The position numbers and the translations under genes were made by a program. From Mauremys mutica (taxonomy: Eukaryota > Chordata > Testudines > Geoemydidae): 64,000 nt of DNA. The number at the start of each line of letters is the position of its first letter. Position 1 is the stretch's first letter. The notes beneath the pieces were generated by a model that was not told where the DNA came from, did not search any database, and saw nothing but the letters and a program-made list of their open reading frames with translations. The DNA lies in assembly GCF_020497125.1 (NCBI RefSeq), contig NC_059077.1, positions 32,749,340-32,813,339 on the forward strand. The letters run 5' to 3'. Shown here one piece after another: positions 24,001 through 33,000 of the stretch.

Positions 24001-27000
24001 TTGGGCCAATGGCTTTTCGTTAGGTTTGGAAGGATTAGATTTGTATCTGTAAATGTCAGTAAACATCGACTTCACAGTATACACACAAATGATTAAAAAA
24101 TATTTCAATTGATGATCATTGAAATTTACAGATAAGTAAAGTAAGAAAAGTGCAGCTTAAGAACTTATTAGAGTTGACTTACGGATATTTACTTTATATA
24201 TCTGCATATTTTGACATGCGATGTGACAATTTGTGTTTTAACGGTTATAAAGCTTTAACTTTTTTAATCTAACCATCTGATGTCATTAAATAAATATTGT
24301 CTGACACCCCCATTGTCTCATACACCCTAATTTCCCACAACTGTGAAAATGTAAATTGCTAAAAATCAGAAAAACATACCTAAAACCCATAGTTTTGTGC
24401 AACTGTGAAAATTTAAATTGAAAAAAAAATTAAAATTACTTAAAAATAAACATTGATATTATCTATCAAAATGATAAAAAATACCATCAAATTCTGCCGA
24501 GCTACTTTTAATGAATCAATGTAGGACCCTATTCTCCATTACATGACTTATTCCCCTATAGAAGTCACAATTGTGAACTCACAATTTTCTTTAAATTCTT
24601 CCATCAGGCTATGAGTTCCCCCAAGAAAGGGCCAGGGGCTCCACCAACTAAATGTGCGGGATCTGTGAGGGTCTCCAGGGACATGGCAAAGGCAAGGGAC
24701 TCTACTACTGCTGCCTTTGGGGGCCATGCTGCCAGCTGTTTCTTAGCAGCCTGTTGTCCCCAGAAACCCCCACTCCCAGAAATTCCATAGGACAGGCTAA
24801 CTGCTGAGGCTTTGTCCCATGAGACTGAGTGGGTAGAATCAAGCAGAAATTGACCCAGCCGTCACCCCCAACATCCCCATCTCCTATACCCACCTGCCCC
24901 CTGCCAGCCCATAGAGCTAGAAATACTATGGAGCCCTTACTGAGGGACATCTGTAGGGCAGGGAGAAGAGGTTTAACCACAGAGGTGGCAGCACTCTCCC
25001 ACGTCATGCTCCCCAGGAAGCAGAAGAGAGTATTTGGCTCTTACACTGCTTCAAAGAGAAGGGGAAAATTCTTTCATTTCACCCTCCTAGATCAATAGAA
25101 CCATCCAAACGTCCAGATCAAGAGACTTAACACAGAATGGGAGTTTCCTTTTTTCAAAAGACTGTTAAAGAATAGCTGCTCTGTGGCTAAGCAATTTCAA
25201 GGATAGCAGTATTTGAGGCCGTTAAAAGTATCTGATGCCTTTTCTGCAGATTCTTCAAAGAAAGAGCCTAGGTGGAATTTCTGGAAGTATCTCATCAACC
25301 CAGAAGGTAAACTTGTGAAATTTTGGACACCTGAAGAGCCAATAGAAAACATCAGGCCAGAAGTAGCATCCCTGATCAGGCAGATCATCATGAAAAAGAA
25401 AGAAGATCTCTGAAAAGGCCATTCAGTCTGTGAATCCATTTTACCACATGTATAGACAATCTTAATACATTCCTGTTAAATGATGCTAGAAGCTAGACCA
25501 TCAAGTGTTTTAATTTCTCTTTGGTTTTAATGGCAGTACTGAGAATAATTATAAATTATTTAAGCAGTAATATAGGGCCCAATCCTGCAACATGCTGAGC
25601 GCCAATAAAGTCAATGAGAGTTGCAAGGCACTCAGCACTTTGCAGGATCAGACCCTTAGTTTGGCATAAAGTTGCTAATGTTCCCTGTAAGTTCACACTG
25701 CTGCCAATGGTTAATAATGTCACCAACATGAAAATGCTTAAAAAAGAAGACAGAGGATTTGTATGAATATGAAGTTGACTAATTTATCAAGCTAAGAGCT
25801 TTGTTTCCCAGCTACTTGTAACAAGTGTTAGGGTTTTTTTTATATTTGATTGCCAAACATGAAACTTCTGTGACTGAATTACTTTAGGGCCATTGTATCA
25901 ATCCAGAAGCATCACACCACAGTAGTTAAAACTGAATGCCACTGAAAATACCAGCTTTGCTACATTAACAGAGGAAGGTTGATGAATTGTGAAAATTACA
26001 AACTAAGTTTAAAAAAAATTGTAAATAGATAGTTCTATGAAGATTGTTTATTAAAAAAGAGAAGAATTACAAAATGGTTCCTACCCTACAATGTGTGTAT
26101 TTTGATATATTTCACACAATGTTCTGTGACACTGTGCAGTCATACACACTGAGAGCATTCGGGAGAATCTAACACTAAAGCAATTATAAGATCAGCCCCT
26201 ATTTTATTTGGAGCTAGGCAAACTTAGCTTACTAAACTTTGTGACTCAAGCAGCAGACAAGCTGGGATTCATCAGGCATTGGTGGCTGGATTTTACAGTC
26301 TGAGACAAAGGATAAATTACTAGAATAATTCTAAGAGCAGATATGCCATAGTAAATATCACGTCTGAAAGAGCTGAAGTGTAATGATGAATAAAGATGGC
26401 TGGTTATGTGTGGCATTCTCAAACCAAAGTTAGTAAAGTATTCACACTTTCTCACCATTTGCGATGGGGGAGGGGAGAAACTGAGAGGATCTTGAAGCTG
26501 AATCTGGTTGGAGGCTGTGGCTTCATTGGGAAGCCCCCAGGCCAAAGGAAGGCATTGCTGGGGCGGGAAGTGGCATAGCCAAAACTGCCAAAGTGGAAGG
26601 TGAAGCTGTTCTTGATGCCAGAAACCTGGAGGGAGAGCAGCACTGGAAACACTAGGAATGAATCCCCCAATGCACATGGTGCCAGGCTGGTCCAAGAGGG
26701 AGGAATTTGGCCCTTGTACTGTTAGTACAAATAATGTAATGTAGGTACAAGTAAACAGCAGTCATTAATGTGCAGCTACACACAGCTTCAGATATTAAAA
26801 CCATTTTGTTTCATTGAGAAGAAGGATGTTGTCCACAGTACTGGAGTTATCCAAAAGCCTTTCAAAAATACTTGGGGGTCTACATCATACACTAGAGACA
26901 AGCAGTAAAGATGTCTGCCTAAGGTTTCATTGGGACAACAGCAGCTGCAGGAGAACAAGACACCCCTATACTTTTGTACTGTAGTGTCTGCCTGGGGCAT

Positions 27001-30000
27001 GAGCTCAATTTCTGCTGTAAGGTTGGAAATCACAATCTTCTCACCTGGGAAAATAATACAGTGGGCATAGATTATCCAACAAGTTCTTAGAATATACTGG
27101 GGACAATTTTTTTATTTCAGAAGATGAAGAAAGCTACTAGGGGAGAGGCTGTTCTAGATTTGATTTGGACAAATAGGGAAGAACTGACTGAGAATTTGGA
27201 AGGCAGCTTAGGCGAAAGTCAGCATGGATTTGTCAAGAACAAATCATGTCAAACCAACCTAATAGGGCTGACAAGGTAACAGCCTTGTGGATGGGGAGAA
27301 GCGGTAGATGTGGTATATCTTGACTTTAGTAAGGCTTATGATACTCTCTCGCATGACCGTCTCATAAACAAACTAGGGAAATACAACCTAGATGGAGCTA
27401 CTATAAGGTGGGTGCATAACTGGTTGGAAAACTGTTCCCAGAAAGTAGTTATCAGTGGTTCACAGTCAAGCTGGAAGAACATATTGAGTGAGGTCTCGCA
27501 GGGATCAGTTCTGGGTCCAGTTCTGTTCAATATCTTCATCAGTGATTTAGATAATGGCACAGAGAGTACACTTATAAAGTTTTCAGATGATACTAAGCTA
27601 GGAGGGGTTGCAAGTGCTTTGGAGGGTAGGATTAAACTTCATAATGATCTGGACAAACTGGAGAAAGGGTCTGCAGTAAATAGGATGAAATTCAAGAAGG
27701 ACAAATACGGAGTACTCCACCTAGAAAGGAACAATCAGTTGCACACATACAAAATGTGAAATGACTGCCTCAGAAGGAGTACTGAGGAAAGGGATCTGGG
27801 GGTCATAGTGGATAACAAACTAAATATGAGTGACCAGTGTAACACTATTGCAGAAAAAGCAAACATCATTGTGGGATGTATTAGCAGAGGTGCTGTAAAC
27901 AAGACAAGAGAAGTAATTCTTCCGTTCTACTCTATGCTGATTAGGCCTCAACTGAAGTATTGTATCCAATTCTGGGTGCCACATCTCAGGAAAGATGTGG
28001 ACAAATTGAAGAAAGTCCAGAGAAGAACAACAAAAATGATTAAAGGTCTAGAAAACATGACCTCTGACTGAGGGAAGATTAAAAAAATTGGGTTTGTTTA
28101 GTCTGGAGAGGAAAAGACTGAGGGGACACAATAAGTTTTCAAGGACATAAAAGGTTGTTACAAGGAGGAGGGAGAAAAATTGTTCACTTTAACCTCTGAG
28201 GATAGGACATGAAGCAGTGGGCTTAAATTGCAGCAAGTGCAGTTTAGGTTGGACAGTAGGAAAAACTTCCTACATGTCAGAGTGGTTAAGCACTGGAATA
28301 AATTGCCTAAGGAGAGTATGGAATTTCCATCAATTGAGATTAAGACTTAGCAAGTTAGACAAACAGCCATCAGGGATGGTCTAGATAATACTTAGTCCTA
28401 CCATGAGTGCAGGGGACTGGAGTCGATGATCTTTCAAGATCCCTTCCAGTCCTACGATTCTATGAATGTAGGCACCAGAGTGCAGTCCGATTGGGTGCAG
28501 TTGAGATTGGAAAAGAAGGTGTGATTCTGTTCCCACTGAAGTCAATGGGAGTTATATTATTGACTTCAGTGGAATCAGGATTGGGACTTCAACCCTTAAC
28601 TGTGAATTTCCATAATTTTCCTGGGTCTAAGTGAAAGCCATAAGATTATTTTAATATAATTTTGTAGTTGAATCAAACTGTTTTTTTAATCTCACTGCCA
28701 TTCTCAGGGAATTATCAAAAATATATTATATTGTAGAACCATTATATTTTTGTGCCTGTTTATTTCATACAAAGTAGGCCACATAGTCACAAAATTAGTG
28801 TCAGTCATCAGATTTTTTCTGCTAGGGAGGGGAGCAGACAGAAATGCCTGCAGCATGACCTGATAGCATGTGGATGGGAAGGGAAGGAGACATTAATTAT
28901 GCTTTTCCAAACCTTCACATGTTTGGGGGCATTTCTTAAATGGAACCTTAGCTCTGAATGTCCAGTCTAGTAGTGGGGGGGGGGGGAGATGCAGAGAAGA
29001 GTGACAAGAATGAGCAAGTGCTTGGAAAAGCTCTCATATGAAGAAAGGTTGAAAAGATAGAGATTGCTTCCCATAGAAATGAGATGACTAAAATGGAACA
29101 TAATAAAATTATATAAAATAATGAATAATACAGAGAAGGTAGATCGGGAATTCTCTCTCTTCTCATAACACAAGAACAAAGGGATGTTCATTTAAATTAA
29201 AACACCAGAAATTCAAAATGAATAAAAGGAAATACTTTTTCACATAATGTGTGATTAAACTGTGCGGCTTCTTACCATAGGAAGACACCGAGGCCAGGAA
29301 TTTAACATTTTAAAAGGCATAGGATAGTTATATGGATATCAAGAATATTCAGAGTTGTCATAATCTATGACAACAATAATTTTGGAAAAGATATTAAACC
29401 TCATGCTTTAGAGTATAAACCAACCTCTAACACTTAGACATAATGGGGAGACCTCTGTGGGGGCCATACCTGTCTACTGTGGAGTTCTTGTACCTTCCTC
29501 TAATGTATCAGTGGTACTAACTACTGTCAGAGACAGGAGACTAAACTAGATGGACCTCATGTCTGAACCAATATGACAGTTTCTATGTTCCTATGTCGTG
29601 GGCTTGATTTTCACTTCCCAGTCTCCACCTAGGTATGCCATTCTGGATTTGTGTACACTCTGATGTAGGTTTACAAATGTTCAAGTGTGCACTACATGTA
29701 CTGATGGATAGAGCTGGGCGAAATTTTCCAGACAAAACTGTTTTTCATCAGAAAGTGCATAATCGGGTTGACTAAAACATTTGTGTCAAATTGTTTCAAT
29801 CAAGAATTCCCCCACACAAAAAACAATCTGAAAAAATCAAAGTGTTTCAATTCTTTTATTTGAAATGACTTTTTATTTCAAATTTTACTTCAAATTTATT
29901 TTTTTAAAGGCTAAAAAACCCAAAAATGAAATAAAGTAAAAAAATTTGGGGTGGGGGGAGTCAACCCAGAATTTAAAAAAATCTGATTATTCACACAGCT

Positions 30001-33000
30001 ATGCGGATGGATACTAATCTCACAGAGATTATGTAAGAGGCAAACTGCTGCATATCCTTTGTAATCTACACAACGGTGCTGGGAGTTGGGAAGGATAGGC
30101 ATATTGGGCATTCACCTCAGAGTCATTAGTCTGACTAGTAGTTCCATCCAGGCTGGTAGTGACAGTAAGGAACATTGTGACAGGGCAGCCTGCTCCTTTC
30201 TGGCTCAGAAGGCATGGGGCCTGGCAGCCCTATTCAATTAGTACCACCCTACCACACCTGGGCAGGGTGTGGGACTTGAAAGGGAGAAAACTCAGCAGTG
30301 TCTGAGGGTGACTTGAGAGGAGTGTGGACTGATGGTTTCTTCCTGAGGGCCAGAGGCCTTTTTGCTGAGTTGGCTGAGGAAAAGACCCAGGGGAGAGCAA
30401 GGAGCTCTCCAATGGGAAACCTGAAGGAAAACTTGTGTCTTGAGTCCTTTAAGTGTGTTTGGTAATGAAAGAGGTGCCAAGGCTCAAGCAATTAGGTGCC
30501 GGGGCTCAAGTAATTTTTTTACTTTCATAACTGATGCAGCAAGCCCAGAGGTACCAGGGCTATGGCAAGCCCTGGCACAAATTAAGCGCTGATGTCTGGG
30601 TATATCTTGGAAATCAAATGATTACCCATTTCCACAGAACTTCATTTCTTCCCCATAATCTACAGAGGGAGTGGTTTAACCTGGGACTCCTTTCCTTCAT
30701 AAAGAGCTATCAGGAATACAAATTTTCCAAACATATTTCAACCAACCTGACTTGAGCTGTAGTATCTCACCTCCTCTCTGTTGGATGTTCTGACCCCAAA
30801 AGGACCAACAGAAGTAGTGTCAAGCAAAACCAAACAATTCCAGAACTGTGTCTCTGGATTCCTTAGGAATCTTTTGATATCCTCTCTGAATGTTTCAAGC
30901 TTATAAAGTTACATTACGTAATATTGTAAGAAATGCACATTTTCATATGGGACCCACCACACGTGCAAGTAGTCCCTTTGAAGTCAAAGGGATTGTGATT
31001 GTTCATATAAGTAAAATTTTGTAGGATCAGACCCAAACATATTAACTCCTAATGTCACACAAACCACAATATCTATAGGCCAGATACTCTGCTGGTATAA
31101 TTTGGCTTAGCCACCGCTGAAGTCAATGGAGCTATGCCAACACACATTTACATCTGCTGGGGATCTGGCCCACTATCTTTACAGAGAGAGGCTTATAATA
31201 ACCAGTTGTAATCCGCTTGTCTAAACATTGATGCAAGGTCATGTGCTAATGTGGAAGTGTATTTAGTTGCTGGTATGTGAACAGCTAACTAACAATACAC
31301 TGCCTAATCAGCACATACACAAAACTAGCTCTATTATGGGTCTTAATGCTGCAAGCCCTCCACATATATACACATGCTGTTTCACTGGGAGGTCTTCACT
31401 TGGAGAGTCTGCAAGAAAGATGGGCTATATGTGTTACTCGGCTTATCTGGGAGTTCATATAATGAAAGTCTGTTTTTTGCAAATAAGAACTGCTTAGATA
31501 AAAATACAAGGCATGGATTTCATCAGATGAATACCAGCACTTGGACACCAGGGTGATAGATGCCTTAAGCTAATATTGAAATACTCCTATCAATAAACAA
31601 ACTTTATTTCTTTTAAAATTAATTTAAATTAGCTGGCTATGATCCATTTCCCTTGAACTGAAAACTGACAGCGTGCCTAGCAATGTGAATGATAAACGAC
31701 AGTGCATTGATCTGAGGGAGCATCCAATAAGTGTGCTGCAGAAGACAATAACCCCAGTTTTCCTGAACATCTGAATTAATGATCCTGAAGAGGAGTTAAC
31801 AGCACATTAATAATATTGACAAGTAATGCTACATTAGGAGATGTTGCAAAAATCACTGAGAACAGAGAAATGATACACAAGAATAAAGCGACCAGTCCCA
31901 CAAAGTTCTAAGCACCTTCTCACCCATGATAGTGGGAACTGAGTGGTTTTCAGAACCTAATGGAATTGTACCCATCAAGGGTGTTAACATATGGATAGGG
32001 GAAAAAATTAAACAATATTCAGTATGAGGCTGATACTTCTTGCAAAGCAGCAATGGGGTGATTGTAGCCAGCATGTTATATATATTTGTTAACAACATGA
32101 AAAAGTCAATCTCTTTGGTCTTCATTATGCAGGATCATAACATTCAGATTAGAGTTCTTCTCTCTGTGGAACTGGTGAGAACACCTAGAAACACTACATA
32201 CATTTTTAGTACTTCAGAACCACAAAGATGCTGACAAATATGAAGGCACTTGGAGAAGACGGGAATCATTTTCAAGACACTGTCATCATCCCCCGCCCGC
32301 CCCCTCACCCCCACACCAGTACAATAGTGGAAATGTCATTATGACACTAAAATATAATTTGGGGGTATTTGGTAGGACATTTGATTGAACACCTTTGGGT
32401 TTGTCAGTTTTTAAACTCTATCAGCTTTTAATTGCTCATTGAAAAAAATGTAAATTTTCCCTAATGTTATTTTATTAATGGATTGACACATTCTATATAA
32501 AGCAGTAAGAAAATTTCAAAGAAAAGAATTTAGGAAAGTCATCGCTTGTCCTGCTAAAAAAAAAATCTGTCAGTTAATTTGTGATTGTTTGATATGGTTT
32601 GAATTCTATTATCTGTCTATCTGACTTAAGTATTTATAAGGCCTCCAATCATATTGGTCTCTAAGTGCTGATCAAAATTAAAAAACATTATAAGAGCTAA
32701 ACAAAAGTTTTCCCTTTGTACTTTAGATAACAGGAGTGTGTGAAACAGCAATAACAGTAAATACTAGGTTTCACTATTGTTTTATTATACCGTTTACACA
32801 GAAAATAAAAAGGGCCTACAAGATGCACCATGTAAAATAAGTTGTGCTGCAGTTGGATGATCATAGTATGTGCAATAAGATAGCAGATGTAAGCTAGCTG
32901 GTGTCAGATTTTCAACCAGCTAACAATACACTGCCTTCCTAGCACACACATACAGTTACCACCAATGTTCTCACAAGCTGATGTTCTGATGCCTTCCTAG

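Larger units (their letters stand above)
21278..25249 (+). other. GPX8: GPX8 intron 2
   Basis: A 3,972-base intron. It holds a palindromic GACTTCAATGGG-type repeat (about 22000-22075), a MIR-like SINE (22105-22270), a hAT-like element with target duplication (22981-23405) and a short inverted-repeat element (about 23424-23604). The remaining part (23605-25249) is AT-rich with no recognised gene; the open frames at 23.0-23.5 kb arise from the GC-rich hAT element. Confidence 0.85.

Noticed and set aside
31079..31171. A fifth microRNA-like hairpin next to the miR-449 cluster
   Set aside because: It lacks the GGCAGTG seed and belongs to the dispersed GACTTCAATGGG palindromic repeats.
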